Shown piece by piece: positions 18,701 through 28,006 of a stretch of DNA of 61,860 bases; the stretch's first letter is position 1; each line of letters begins with the position of its first letter. The position numbers were made by a program, and so were the translations under genes. Origin of the DNA: Chitinispirillaceae bacterium (GTDB lineage Bacteria; Fibrobacterota; Chitinivibrionia; Chitinivibrionales; Chitinispirillaceae); contig JAFGIW010000149.1 of NCBI GenBank assembly GCA_016929415.1, positions 1 through 61,860 of the forward strand. The letters are read 5' to 3'. The notes under the pieces were generated by a model. It did not search any database. It worked only from the letters and a program-made list of their open reading frames with translations, and had not been told where the DNA came from.

Positions 18701-19993
18701 TCATGTCAGGGGTGTCACTTCGATGGTCTGGGTACGGTCCGGCCCGACTGAGACGATAAGCAACGGAATGTTGTAACAGAGTTCGCGGAGCCGTTCGATA
18801 TAGATACGGGCTTGTGCCGGGAGCTCATCGTAGGAGCGGCATTGAGCAATATCGCTTTTCCAGCCGGGCAGCGATTCGTAGACCGGTAGTGCCTCGTTAA
18901 TAAGTTCCGGGTTGGAGGGGAACTGGTCAACCCGTTTCCCGCGGATCTCGTAATGTGTGCAGATACAGATCTCATCGAAGTTATTCAACACATCGAGTTT
19001 CGTGAGCGCCAGATGGGTAAGTCCGTTGACCTGAACCGCCTTGCGGACCATGACGCTGTCGAACCATCCACAGCGGCGCGACCGTCCGGTAGTCGCGCCG
19101 AATTCTCCTCCCTGGGTCCGGAGCATTTCACCGGTAGCGTTGTCGAGTTCGGTGGGGAACGGCCCGTTGCCCACGCGCGTGGTGTAGGTTTTGACGATGC
19201 CGATGACATGGTCGATGGCGGCGGGACCGATTCCGCTGCCGGAACAGGCGCATCCCGCAATCGTGTTCGCTGAGGTGACAAAGGGATAGGTGCCGTGGTC
19301 GATGTCGAGAAACGTACCCTGTGCCCCTTCGAAGAGAAGCCGATTCCCCTTGCCGTACGCCTCGAAAATACGAAAGGCGGTGTCGTCGATATAGGGGAGC
19401 ATCCGCTGGCGGATTACCGCGTACTGGTCGATGATCTCGTCGAGCGAGAGCGAAAAATCCGCTTTGTAAATAGACGCGGTGAGCGCCCTGTGCCGTTCGA
19501 AACCGCGCCTGATTTTTTCGGTTAAAAGGTCGGCGTCGGCAAGGTCCCCCACGCGAATTCCGGTGCGGGAAACCTTGTCGGCGTAAGCAGGCCCGATACC
19601 CCGGCCGGTGGTGCCGATTTTTTCCTTCCCCATGGATGACTCGCGGGCCGTGTCGAGCGATTTATGATAGGGGAGGACAAGGTGGGCCACATCGGAAACG
19701 AACAGACGCTCTGCAACGGAAATGCCGACTGCATCCAGTTCGTCGACTTCCTTCAGAAACTGTTCGGCGTCAAAGACGACACCGTTGCCGACGATACAGA
19801 CCTTATCGGGGTACATGATTCCCGATGGAACAAGATGAAAAATAAATTTCCGTCTGTTGGCGATGACGGTATGACCTGCATTCGCCCCGCCTTGGAAGCG
19901 TATGACAAGGTCCGACCGCTCGGTGAGATAATCGATAACTTTCGCTTTCCCTTCATCACCCCACTGTGTTCCGACAATTACCGCATTCGACAT
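18701..19993 (-). CDS. purA: Adenylosuccinate synthetase PurA
   Basis: PurA joins IMP and aspartate with GTP in the first committed step to AMP. The 430-residue protein has the family signatures QWGDEGKAK (P-loop), FQGGANAGHTV, GTTGRGIGPAY and TRVGNGPFPTE. The P-loop has Ala where GDEGKGK is most common. Full length. The first gene of the leftward chain through rsfS. No strong ribosome-binding site is visible upstream of the ATG. Confidence 0.97.
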   Translation of the reverse strand: MSNAVIVGTQWGDEGKAKVIDYLTERSDLVIRFQGGANAGHTVIANRRKFIFHLVPSGIMYPDKVCIVGNGVVFDAEQFLKEVDELDAVGISVAERLFVSDVAHLVLPYHKSLDTARESSMGKEKIGTTGRGIGPAYADKVSRTGIRVGDLADADLLTEKIRRGFERHRALTASIYKADFSLSLDEIIDQYAVIRQRMLPYIDDTAFRIFEAYGKGNRLLFEGAQGTFLDIDHGTYPFVTSANTIAGCACSGSGIGPAAIDHVIGIVKTYTTRVGNGPFPTELDNATGEMLRTQGGEFGATTGRSRRCGWFDSVMVRKAVQVNGLTHLALTKLDVLNNFDEICICTHYEIRGKRVDQFPSNPELINEALPVYESLPGWKSDIAQCRSYDELPAQARIYIERLRELCYNIPLLIVSVGPDRTQTIEVTPLT

Positions 19994-20317
19994 ATTTAAT
20001 ATACCTATACTCTTTCAGTTAAATATTCCACCCTGATAAAAATATAATTTTCAATGAAAGAATCGTGTATCTTTTTACAAAGCAGCAGCAAAATCGCCCG
20101 ACGAGACGGCATTACGGCTTAAAAGATCAGAAAAGCGTCGTGTTCGGCTGCCGTTGAATGTATCTATTAAAGAGGTCCGATCCCGGTTTAACCGGGCTTC
20201 TAAATTACGTCAGGGTAGCGTATGCGGTCAACCTAGGGGGAATATTATTTTCAACCAACCCGACTCGATGACTACCGGAGGGTCTCTTTTTATTACCGAT
20301 GGATTAACATCGCAACA
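19994..20317. other. Divergent intergenic region purA / XPB helicase
   Basis: A 324-bp AT-rich gap. It holds a perfect 6-bp hairpin, CCCGGT and ACCGGG around TTA (20182-20196). Since both neighbours start here, a terminator is not expected, so the hairpin may be an operator or belong to a small RNA. A GGAGGG at about 20276 is too far from the helicase start to serve it. No tRNA or known riboswitch seen. Confidence 0.5.
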
Positions 20318-22003
20318 ATGAGCTGCAGCACAATGATATATCCGCAAAATCCTCTGATAATACAGAGTAACAGTACCATACTGCTTGAAGTCAATAATCC
20401 GCTTTTTGTTGAGGCGCGAAATGCCGTCTGCAGTTTTGCCCACCTCGAAAAGAGCCCGGAATACATGCATACCTATTCGATTACCCCGCTCTCTCTCTGG
20501 AATGCAGCGGCACTCGGGGTCACGTCCGGGGAGGTTGTTCAAAGGCTGAAAAAGTTTTCAAAATACCCGATCCCCCGGAATGTCATCGATGACATCGACG
20601 AACTGATGGGTCGATTCGGCAAGCTGGTGCTTGAGAATGATTCTGGAGGGTTGGTACTACGGTGCATCGATTCAGATATGCTCCTCCACCTTATAAAACA
20701 TCCCGGATTGCGTCATCTTATCGGCGATCCGGTCGATGCCTGCAGGGTAAGAGTCGCACCTGAACATCGCGGACTTATAAAGCAGGTCCTGATCGGAATC
20801 GGCTATCCGGCGCATGATCGTGCAGGGTATATCGACGGGGCGCCGCATCCGATCGAGATCCGCCGGCAGCTGCCCGACGGCAGGCCGTTTATTATCAGGG
20901 CATATCAGCTTCAGGCGGCGGAAAACTTTCTCGGAAACCCGGATGCACCCGGAGGAAGCGGCGTTGTCGTACTGCCCTGCGGGGCCGGCAAGACGATCGT
21001 CGGCCTTTATGCGATGAGCCTGCTCAAGCGCCGCACGCTCATTCTGGTGACGAACGTGACCGCGGTGCACCAGTGGCGGCGCGAGCTTCTTGACAAGACG
21101 TTACTGGCGGACGGTGAAATCGGCGAGTACAGCGGTGAGGAAAAGTCCATCAGACCGGTAACGATCGCGACCTATCAGATCCTCACCTATCGTCGGAAAA
21201 AGAGTGAATCGTTCCTCCATTACGGGATTTTCAACCGGGAAAACTGGGGACTCATCATTTACGACGAAGTGCACCTGCTTCCGGCTCCGGTTTTCAAGTT
21301 TACCGCCGAACTCCAGGCACGGCGCCGGCTGGGGCTCACCGCCACGCTTATCCGTGAAGACGGCCACGAGAAGGACGTTTTCACCCTGATCGGTCCTAAA
21401 AAATTCGACGTTCCCTGGAAAGACCTCGAACGGCAGGGATGGATCGCTTCGGCGCGGTGCGTCGAAATAAGGGTCGATTTGCCGCCTGCCGAAAAAATGC
21501 GCTACCTCTCCCTTCCCCCGCGTCATCAGATCCGGCTGGCCTACGAAAATCCCGACAAGGTCGGCGTGGTGCGCGAACTGTTGCGCCGGCACTGCGCCGA
21601 TCAGGTGCTGGTGATCGGTCAGTACCTGTCGCAGCTCGCCCGCTTTGCCGCCGAGTTCAATGTCCCGGTCATCACGGGGGCGACCCCGAACAGTAAACGG
21701 GATGAACTCTACGATGCGTTCAGGGCCGGCGCCGTTACGACGCTTATCCTTTCGAAGGTGGGTAATTTCGCCGTCGATCTGCCCGATGCCAACGTGGCGA
21801 TTCAGATCAGCGGTTCGTTCGGATCGCGTCAGGAGGAGGCGCAGCGCCTCGGGAGGATCCTTCGCCCGAAGCCGTCGGGTGAAAAAGCGGTGTTCTATTC
21901 GGTGGTCACCCGCGAGTCGAAGGAGCTTGATTTCGCGATGAACCGACAGCTTTTTCTCACCGAACAGGGATACAGTTACGAGATACAGTACCGGGAACGG
22001 TAA
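20318..22003 (+). CDS. XPB/ERCC3-type DNA repair helicase
   Basis: A 561-residue superfamily 2 helicase of the bacterial XPB group, which probably unwinds or remodels DNA in repair. The N-terminal helicase-associated domain spans about residues 15-190 (PLSLWNAAALGV). The motor has Walker A LPCGAGKTIVGL near residue 217, DEVH in IIYDEVHLLP near 313, LGLTATLIRED as motif III, and a C-terminal motif VI with QEEAQRLGRILRPK. The start is uncertain: neither ATG 20318 nor ATG 20333 (MIYPQNPLI) has a clear ribosome-binding site; homologues begin near NPLI. No XPD or other repair partner is adjacent. Confidence 0.93.
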   Translation: MSCSTMIYPQNPLIIQSNSTILLEVNNPLFVEARNAVCSFAHLEKSPEYMHTYSITPLSLWNAAALGVTSGEVVQRLKKFSKYPIPRNVIDDIDELMGRFGKLVLENDSGGLVLRCIDSDMLLHLIKHPGLRHLIGDPVDACRVRVAPEHRGLIKQVLIGIGYPAHDRAGYIDGAPHPIEIRRQLPDGRPFIIRAYQLQAAENFLGNPDAPGGSGVVVLPCGAGKTIVGLYAMSLLKRRTLILVTNVTAVHQWRRELLDKTLLADGEIGEYSGEEKSIRPVTIATYQILTYRRKKSESFLHYGIFNRENWGLIIYDEVHLLPAPVFKFTAELQARRRLGLTATLIREDGHEKDVFTLIGPKKFDVPWKDLERQGWIASARCVEIRVDLPPAEKMRYLSLPPRHQIRLAYENPDKVGVVRELLRRHCADQVLVIGQYLSQLARFAAEFNVPVITGATPNSKRDELYDAFRAGAVTTLILSKVGNFAVDLPDANVAIQISGSFGSRQEEAQRLGRILRPKPSGEKAVFYSVVTRESKELDFAMNRQLFLTEQGYSYEIQYRER

Positions 22004-22104
22004 GGCTGCGGCTGCGTGAGTGCGGAAAGGCGTTGATTTAGGCCCCCGGCCCTTGTATTTTACCGTTTATCCACCAGTCGTCGGGCTTTTTTCAGGGGAA
22101 TGAT

Positions 22105-23328
22105 ATGGAAAAGAGAATGGTCGGGACCATCATCGCAGTGACTGTCGCACTTCTGACCGAAGCCCTTTATCTCCGGTGCGGAAAACGGCCGGTCAAGGCC
22201 GACTGGACGGTCGTTTCCTGTCGGGAGGCCTTGACAAAGGTTCTCGCCGACGGACGGGTCGTTCGAGGCAGGGTGGCGCCGCTTGCACTGATGATATCCG
22301 GTATTGTCGAAGAGGTACGGGTTGAGGAAGGCGTACAGGTGCGATCGGGCGACACGCTCGTTGTTATTGATAATAGAGAAGAAAGGAATATCGTTGCGCA
22401 GCGGGGTGTCGATGTTTCAGTCGCCCGGATCAACCTTGAAAAATTGAAGAACATCGAGTTCCGGCAGGCCCGGGAGCGTCTCAACCAGGCGAACATTCTG
22501 GAGGTGCTGGCGGCAAAACAACGCATTCGCAGCGATACGCTTTTTCTGCAGGGATCCATCAGGCAATCGGAACTCGATGAGCTGAAAAAGGAGTACGACA
22601 TCAGGCACTCGCAGCGGCTGATCGCGGAAACCGATGTCGCCTCCCTCACGACGACCGAGCTGCAGCTCCGGGAAGCACGTCTGAAACAGACGCAACTTCT
22701 GCTGCAGGAGGCGAAGATAACGCTGTCCCGCACGATCCTTACCGTTCCCTCCGACGGGAAAGTTGTTGATGTTCTGCGCACAAAAGGCGAGTTCGCCGCG
22801 CCGGGCAGCCCGCTGCTGCTTTTTCAGCCTGCCGATACGGTGCTGACCGTTGAAGTGCAGGTCGGAGGAGGCGCGGCCGCGGCCATACGCACCGGGCAGC
22901 GGGCACGCATCGTGACGGCAGGCGGACGGCTGCGGACAATTGAAGCGATTGTCAAGGAAACGGCCGGCCGGTCCGGGGGTGAACGCGATTCGGTTACGGT
23001 TATACTCGGCGGCGTCCGATCCCCGGACATCGACCTTCGAACCGGTCAGACGGTTTCGGTGCAGATCATCACCCGCAGCATCCCGGATGCCATCGTCATT
23101 GACAAGCGCTTCCGTGCAGCGCTTCCTGAAGGTGATTACGTCTATCTGAAAAAAGGAGACCGGGCACACCGACACCCGGTACAGCTTACCGATATCGGCG
23201 AGGGATGCAGTATCGTACGCAATGGTCTTGCGGCGGGCGATACGGTTCTCTCGGCGAAAGCATTATCGGATCGTGCGATCGTTACGTTAGCGAGAAAAAA
23301 GGCGGGTATGAAGCGCTGTTCGCGTTGA
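22105..23328 (+). CDS. HlyD/RND-type periplasmic adaptor protein
   Basis: A 407-residue membrane-fusion protein. The N-terminus has a membrane segment with a cysteine (LYLRCGK) that might be lipidated. A lipoyl-like half (VEEVRVEEGVQVRSGDTLVV) precedes a long coiled-coil hairpin (about residues 95-215), then the second lipoyl half (TVPSDGKVVDVLRTKGEFA) and beta-barrel and membrane-proximal domains. Such adaptors join inner-membrane exporters to outer-membrane channels. No transporter gene is adjacent, so the partner is elsewhere. AGGGGA precedes the ATG. yajC begins 95 bp downstream. Confidence 0.88.
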   Translation: MEKRMVGTIIAVTVALLTEALYLRCGKRPVKADWTVVSCREALTKVLADGRVVRGRVAPLALMISGIVEEVRVEEGVQVRSGDTLVVIDNREERNIVAQRGVDVSVARINLEKLKNIEFRQARERLNQANILEVLAAKQRIRSDTLFLQGSIRQSELDELKKEYDIRHSQRLIAETDVASLTTTELQLREARLKQTQLLLQEAKITLSRTILTVPSDGKVVDVLRTKGEFAAPGSPLLLFQPADTVLTVEVQVGGGAAAAIRTGQRARIVTAGGRLRTIEAIVKETAGRSGGERDSVTVILGGVRSPDIDLRTGQTVSVQIITRSIPDAIVIDKRFRAALPEGDYVYLKKGDRAHRHPVQLTDIGEGCSIVRNGLAAGDTVLSAKALSDRAIVTLARKKAGMKRCSR

Positions 23329-23423
23329 ACGTTGACTCGACAACCCCTGCTTGGTATATTTAGCACATTAATTGATCATTTGCAATCCTAACGCAGTATT
23401 CACTACTACAGAGAGGACCAACC

Positions 23424-23828
23424 ATGTTTCGACAATCCATCAGAATTTCACTATGGGTCGCATCGTTGTCACCGCTTTTTCTCGCGCTGGGTCAGACAGA
23501 CTCAAAACAGGCCTCGCCCACGGCGGGTTTCGGCAGTCTGCTTCCCATGATGCTGGTTATGTTCGCCGTCGTCTACTTTCTCATGATCCGGCCGGAGCAG
23601 AAAAAGCAGAAACAGCGTCAGGCGATGCTGCAGGCGGTAAAAAAGGGTGACAGGGTCCTTACTACCGCGGGAATACTCGGTACGGTCGGAACCGTGAAAG
23701 ACACGACCATCATGGTAAAGATCGCCGAAAACACCGTTGTGGAGTTTACCAAAAGCGCGGTCACCACCGTAGTTAATAAAGACGGTTCGGAAAAACAGGC
23801 CGAGGCGACGGCGGAGGAAAATAAATAG
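23424..23828 (+). CDS. yajC: Preprotein translocase accessory subunit YajC
   Basis: YajC is a small inner-membrane protein that associates with SecDF and the Sec translocon. The 134-residue protein has one membrane segment followed by the hallmark MIRPEQKKQKQRQAMLQAVKKG and the domain GDRVLTTAGILGTV. It has a longer N-terminal extension than Escherichia coli YajC, including a first hydrophobic stretch (about residues 7-22) that may be a signal or second anchor. GAGAGGA precedes the ATG. It is followed by def after 2 bp. Confidence 0.95.
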   Translation: MFRQSIRISLWVASLSPLFLALGQTDSKQASPTAGFGSLLPMMLVMFAVVYFLMIRPEQKKQKQRQAMLQAVKKGDRVLTTAGILGTVGTVKDTTIMVKIAENTVVEFTKSAVTTVVNKDGSEKQAEATAEENK

Positions 23829-23830
23829 CG

Positions 23831-24343
23831 ATGCAGGAAATCAGGATTTACGGAGACCCGGTACTGCGGAAGAGCGCTCAGGAAGTCGAGACCTTCGACG
23901 AACGACTTAACCGGTTTATCGACGAGATGGCTGAAACCATGCTGGTCAAGGACGGCGTGGGCCTTGCCGCCAATCAGGTGGGGGAAGCGATCAGGATCGT
24001 GGTGATCGACACGACCGCCGGTGAGGAGCCGCCGATAATATTTGTCAATCCGCACATCACGGCTGCATCGGATGAAATGGCGGAGGCCGAAGAAGGCTGT
24101 CTCAGCCTGCCCGGAATCACCCTTCCGGTCAAACGTCACCTGCGGGTGTCGGTGTCCGCTCAGGACCGCAGGGGCCGGGAGTTTACGATCGAACAGGCGG
24201 CGGGGCTGCTCGCACGGGCGCTGCAGCACGAGATCGACCACCTCAACGGGGTACTGTTCATAGATCATGTTTCACCTCTGCAAAGGACCATGATCAGGGG
24301 TAAACTCAAAAAACTGGCGAAAACGGGAAGTGCCGACGGATAA
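23831..24343 (+). CDS. def: Peptide deformylase
   Basis: Peptide deformylase removes the formyl group from new proteins, using a bound metal ion. All three motifs are present in the 170-residue protein: GVGLAANQ (motif 1), EEGCLSLPG with the metal cysteine (motif 2) and QHEIDHLNG with the metal histidines (motif 3). The ribosome-binding site (GGAGG) lies within the end of yajC, 2 bp upstream. The 3' end overlaps the next gene by 14 bp. Confidence 0.97.
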   Translation: MQEIRIYGDPVLRKSAQEVETFDERLNRFIDEMAETMLVKDGVGLAANQVGEAIRIVVIDTTAGEEPPIIFVNPHITAASDEMAEAEEGCLSLPGITLPVKRHLRVSVSAQDRRGREFTIEQAAGLLARALQHEIDHLNGVLFIDHVSPLQRTMIRGKLKKLAKTGSADG

Positions 24344-25820
24344 CCATCACTCCATAATCCTTCCGCTGCTGGCTGCCGCCCTGCTTCTTCCGGCGTGCAC
24401 TTCTCCCACGTCCATCCGGCCGAACCCTCCCCCGCCGCCGCGCGACCACATGCCGGAGGGCACCGCTGAAGCGGGTGTCAAAGACACGGGGCGGGGTGCG
24501 CACGACATCGATTTTGCCGATGCGTTCGATACTGCGACCGCGGCGGAACCTTCCGGCGACAGCTTCCGGATGCCGCCGACGCCCCGGGTGGAAAATGTTC
24601 CCATCGCGTCCCTGCGGTTTTCATCGTTGCCGGTTCCTGCAAAGACGGTGCGCATCGCGCTCATGCAGGGGGTCAAAAAGTCGGTGGTCTATTCGGTGGG
24701 AACCGTGAGCTTGCGGAGCAGGTATCCGAAGAAACCGCCGCATTATTGCCGGGGCAGAATGCTTTTCGAAATGAAACCGGGGAGGCAGAACGTTCTGGTG
24801 ACTGCCGGGAGGGAGCATTTCGAGGTCGCATCGCCCTGTACGCTTCTTTCGGAAAAGGAGTACAATTTCCTCGAAATCGGGGATACAACCTACCGGGGAG
24901 CGCTGATAATCGTTGCCGGAAAGACGGGAACATTTACTTTAGTCAATTATCTCGACGTCGAGGAGTACCTTCGCGGCGTTGTGCCGCTCGAAATGGGAAA
25001 ACGGCCGCGGGAGGAGATCGAGGCGCTCAAGGCCCAGGCGGTCGCCGCCCGGACCTATGCATATCGGCAGATCGTCGAACACTCCGCCGAGCCTTTCGAC
25101 ATGGTCGCCACGACGGAGGATCAGGTGTACGGCGGCGTTGCCGCGGAATACCGTGTATCCGACATGGCGATACACTCGACCGCAAATCTGATCATGGCGT
25201 CGGGCGACAGCATCATTCAGGCCTACTACCATTCGACCTGCGGCGGGACGACGGCTGATGTCAATGAGGCATGGGGCAAGCCGCCGCGAACGTATCTGCG
25301 GTCGGTGGCGGATCGTGACGAGTCTGGAAAAGCCTTCTGCCGCAATTCCGCCTATTTTACCTGGGAAGAGAAATGGCCCTGGAAACAGTTTTCCGGCATC
25401 GTGCTGCAGTCCCTGCAGAAGCTCTTTCCTCAGACACCGTTCAAGGGTGTGGTTACCAGCCTGCTGGTGGAGGAGCGGTTTGCCTGCGGGAGGGTCAAAC
25501 GGGCGACGATCACCGGAAGCGGCTGGGCGCAGGAGTGCGGCGGCGACCAGATCAGGTTTCTCCTGCGCAGGGGCACTTCCGGGAATCCGATTCTGAGGAG
25601 TTCCAATTTCGTTGTGGTTTCGCCTGACCGGAACACCATCAGCTTCAGCGGCAGGGGGTATGGCCACGGCGTGGGCATGTGCCAAATGGGAGCGGTGGGA
25701 AGGGCGCAGGCCGGGCAGAACTTCATAACCATCCTCAAATCGTACTACACCGGCGTCTCCATTGTCATTGCGACTCTTGACGGAACAAAGCAGCGGCAAC
25801 ATCGGGATGCGCGGCCTTGA
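24330..25820 (+). CDS. SpoIID/LytB-domain lipoprotein
   Basis: A 496-residue exported protein with a GTG start, a hydrophobic N-terminus and a lipobox LLPAC near residue 23. A Pro-rich linker is followed from about residue 185 by a SpoIID domain: YLDVEEYLRGVVPLEMG, then ALKAQAVAARTYA, YHSTCGGTT and a C-terminal GRGYGHGVGMCQMGAVG. SpoIID-type domains cleave peptidoglycan glycan strands stripped of stem peptides; outside spore formers they act in cell-wall turnover. The start overlaps def by 14 bp. A good terminator follows. Confidence 0.93.
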   Translation: MPTDNHHSIILPLLAAALLLPACTSPTSIRPNPPPPPRDHMPEGTAEAGVKDTGRGAHDIDFADAFDTATAAEPSGDSFRMPPTPRVENVPIASLRFSSLPVPAKTVRIALMQGVKKSVVYSVGTVSLRSRYPKKPPHYCRGRMLFEMKPGRQNVLVTAGREHFEVASPCTLLSEKEYNFLEIGDTTYRGALIIVAGKTGTFTLVNYLDVEEYLRGVVPLEMGKRPREEIEALKAQAVAARTYAYRQIVEHSAEPFDMVATTEDQVYGGVAAEYRVSDMAIHSTANLIMASGDSIIQAYYHSTCGGTTADVNEAWGKPPRTYLRSVADRDESGKAFCRNSAYFTWEEKWPWKQFSGIVLQSLQKLFPQTPFKGVVTSLLVEERFACGRVKRATITGSGWAQECGGDQIRFLLRRGTSGNPILRSSNFVVVSPDRNTISFSGRGYGHGVGMCQMGAVGRAQAGQNFITILKSYYTGVSIVIATLDGTKQRQHRDARP

Positions 25821-25880
25821 GTAACCGGCTTGCACGGTCAGGCGAATCGCCGACACGACCTACCGTTTCATCTGAATAAA

Positions 25881-25890
25881 GGGTATACCC
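25881..25890. promoter_or_regulatory. Perfect 10-bp palindrome GGGTATACCC
   Basis: A perfect 10-base palindrome lies between the SpoIID gene and the following terminator. It is too short to judge; it could be chance or a protein-binding site. Confidence 0.2.
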
Positions 25891-25902
25891 CATTAATCTG
25901 AA

Positions 25903-25933
25903 AATCGTTCTCATCAGAGAACGGTTCTTTTTT
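25903..25933 (+). terminator. Rho-independent terminator after the SpoIID gene
   Basis: CGTTCTC (25906-25912) and GAGAACG (25917-25923) enclose a four-base loop, extended by weaker A-T pairs, and are followed by GTTC and six T. It separates the housekeeping block from the TIGR02147 pair. Confidence 0.85.
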
Positions 25934-26022
25934 AAAAGATCATTTATAGTAGTATTATATTGGAAAAAGGGGCTATATTATTTCATTATAACGGATTTTT
26001 ACCCGTTTTAAGAGAACATTGA

Positions 26023-26862
26023 ATGGTCAATCTTTTTGAATACCAGAATTACCGTGATTATTTAAAGGCCTATTATAACGAGCAGAAGGCTTCTAAAAAA
26101 TCGTTTTCCTACCGTTCCTTTTCCAAAAAAGCGGGTATCCAGGCTCCTTCATTTTTATTTTATGTTATTGATGGAAAAAGGAATCTTACGAAAAACAGCC
26201 TTCTGAAAATTTCAGGGGCAATCGGTCATACACGTGAAGAGACCGATTATTTCGAGAATCTCGTATTTTTCAATCAGGCGGATAATATCCACGACAAGAG
26301 CCTCTACTACAGCCGGATCGTCGAGGTGCGCAAGCCATTCGATATACAGATTATACCCCTCGACCGGTATGAATATTACAGTGTCTGGTACCACAGTGTC
26401 ATCCGGGAGGTGGTGACTTTTTTCGATTTCAAGGAGAATTACGCAGCGCTGGGCGCAGTACTTATACCCCCGATTTCCCCAAAACAGGCGCGCGATTCGA
26501 TCGCCCTGCTTGAAAAACTGGGGTTTATCGAGCGCGATCAACAGGGGCTTTTTCACCAGACCAGCAATGTCATCGGAGTTCATCCGGTTCCCAAAGAAAC
26601 CTTCATCATCGAAAAATTTCAGATGGAGATGCTGCAGGCCGCTCTTCAGTCATATGAACGGATTCCGATCTACGACCGGATGTCCTCATCGACGACGTTT
26701 TCCATCTCTGAGGAGACCTTCAAGCTTTTCAAGCTGAAGGCGCGTGAATTCCGCAAGGAACTCGCCGAGATCGCGCGTCTTGATTCATCGCAGGAACGTG
26801 TGTATCAGCTCACCATGAATCTTTTTCCGGTGTGTCGGAGGACGGGGCATGATAAAGCATAG
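26023..26862 (+). CDS. TIGR02147 family protein (DUF4423), putative DNA-binding regulator, copy 1
   Basis: A 279-residue protein of the TIGR02147 family, known to me as a multi-copy family in Fibrobacter-type genomes. Residues 1-75 (NYRDYLKAYYNEQK, then SYRSFSKKAGIQAPSF and DGKRNLTKNSLLKIS) look like a lambda-repressor-type helix-turn-helix. Residues about 145-185 (SPKQARDSIALLEKLGFIER) look like a winged helix. This suggests DNA binding, which is inference. The ribosome-binding site is weak. Its last 14 bases overlap the lipoprotein gene, whose ribosome-binding site (GGAGG) lies inside this gene, so the two are coupled. A paralogue with the same partner type is at 52101-52955. Confidence 0.9.
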   Translation: MVNLFEYQNYRDYLKAYYNEQKASKKSFSYRSFSKKAGIQAPSFLFYVIDGKRNLTKNSLLKISGAIGHTREETDYFENLVFFNQADNIHDKSLYYSRIVEVRKPFDIQIIPLDRYEYYSVWYHSVIREVVTFFDFKENYAALGAVLIPPISPKQARDSIALLEKLGFIERDQQGLFHQTSNVIGVHPVPKETFIIEKFQMEMLQAALQSYERIPIYDRMSSSTTFSISEETFKLFKLKAREFRKELAEIARLDSSQERVYQLTMNLFPVCRRTGHDKA

Positions 26863-28006
26863 GCTGATCCTTGGCACTGTTGCCGTGACCGTTGCCGTGC
26901 TGTTTCTGCGGTGCGTCAAGGGGCCGGTTGCCGGCGGTTCATCGGATACCGAGGTGAGCGCCCGCATTTCGGGCATTGCCGTCGACAGTGACAGCAATCC
27001 GGTCGCAGGAGCGCATGTGCAGTTGCGTCCCAAAGACTATTTGCCGAGTTCACGGCTTCAAAAACCGGCTGTTTTACGCACCATGATTGACGGCGTCACC
27101 GATGAAAACGGTTCCTATATTTTCGATTCCATCAGCGACGGTTCTTATATCCTTGAAGTGACCGGCGGAGATACCGACGGAGCGATCGCTGAATGCATAA
27201 TGAGCGGTGCTGCATCATGCACGGTTTCGACGACATTGAAACCGTTCGGTACGGTCATCGGGGCGATCGACCTTTCCTATGAAAACAATCTTATAAGGTC
27301 CAGAGCGAAGGTTGAGGTGTTCGGTACCGAACATATCGTTCATCCCGATTCGGACGGCTGGTTTCAGCTCTCGCTTCCGGCAGGCAGGCACCGGTTGAAA
27401 TTCAGTGTTGACAGCAGTTACTTCGATTCGCTGATGATTTACGTTGAAGTGTCGCCTTCCCAGGACCAGTTTATCGGAATCCGGCGATTGAATTACCTGC
27501 CCTATCCGCCCTGCTGGGACTATACCTGCGATTCGTCGGCGCTGCGGGCCCTTCTTGATTCGGCCGGTCATCCGGATATCCCGGTACAGCAGGTTGCGAC
27601 ATGTGGGTTCCGCGGCCGTATCGTCGCGATTAACCTGCGCAATATTCCCATTGCCATACCGCTTGCGCCGCTCGGAGCGCTCAACGGCGTCGAGAAGCTT
27701 GATCTGGGGAGTACCGGGACTGCCGATTCGTGCCGGTTCATCTGTGGACTGTGGAACCTGGAAACATTGCTTCTCGACAGCAATAATTTGTCGGGGCTCT
27801 CCCATGCCTTTGAAAGCGCCTTCCAGATTCAGGAACTGAATCTGTCGAACAATCAGCTTGAAACACTCCCCGAGAGAATTTACAAAATATCTCCGATGCG
27901 GGGACTCGACCTCTCCGGCAACCGCCTGTGCGCAATGTCTACATTCATTACCGGATGGGCGGATAAGTATGACCCGGGGTGGCGGGAGGAACAGGCGTGT
28001 TATTGA
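26849..28006 (+). CDS. Lipoprotein with carboxypeptidase-regulatory-like domain and leucine-rich repeats
   Basis: A 385-residue exported protein. The signal peptide ends in LFLRC, and the mature protein would start CVKGPVAGGSSD. Residues about 40-105 form a carboxypeptidase-regulatory-like beta-sandwich (ISGIAVDSDSNPVAGAHVQL, ENGSYIFDSISDGSYILEV). Residues about 275-370 contain leucine-rich repeats (LETLLLDSNNLSGL, IQELNLSNNQLETLP, MRGLDLSGNRLC). These are protein- or glycan-binding folds on the cell surface. It is coupled to the TIGR02147 gene upstream. The lipoprotein at 50431 shares the mature N-terminus CVKSPTAGGSSD, again next to a TIGR02147 gene. Confidence 0.85.
   Translation: MIKHRLILGTVAVTVAVLFLRCVKGPVAGGSSDTEVSARISGIAVDSDSNPVAGAHVQLRPKDYLPSSRLQKPAVLRTMIDGVTDENGSYIFDSISDGSYILEVTGGDTDGAIAECIMSGAASCTVSTTLKPFGTVIGAIDLSYENNLIRSRAKVEVFGTEHIVHPDSDGWFQLSLPAGRHRLKFSVDSSYFDSLMIYVEVSPSQDQFIGIRRLNYLPYPPCWDYTCDSSALRALLDSAGHPDIPVQQVATCGFRGRIVAINLRNIPIAIPLAPLGALNGVEKLDLGSTGTADSCRFICGLWNLETLLLDSNNLSGLSHAFESAFQIQELNLSNNQLETLPERIYKISPMRGLDLSGNRLCAMSTFITGWADKYDPGWREEQACY

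Noticed and set aside
24330..25820. Sporulation role suggested by SpoIID and CotH names
   Set aside because: Both families are widespread outside spore formers; no other sporulation gene is present and the envelope genes indicate a Gram-negative cell.
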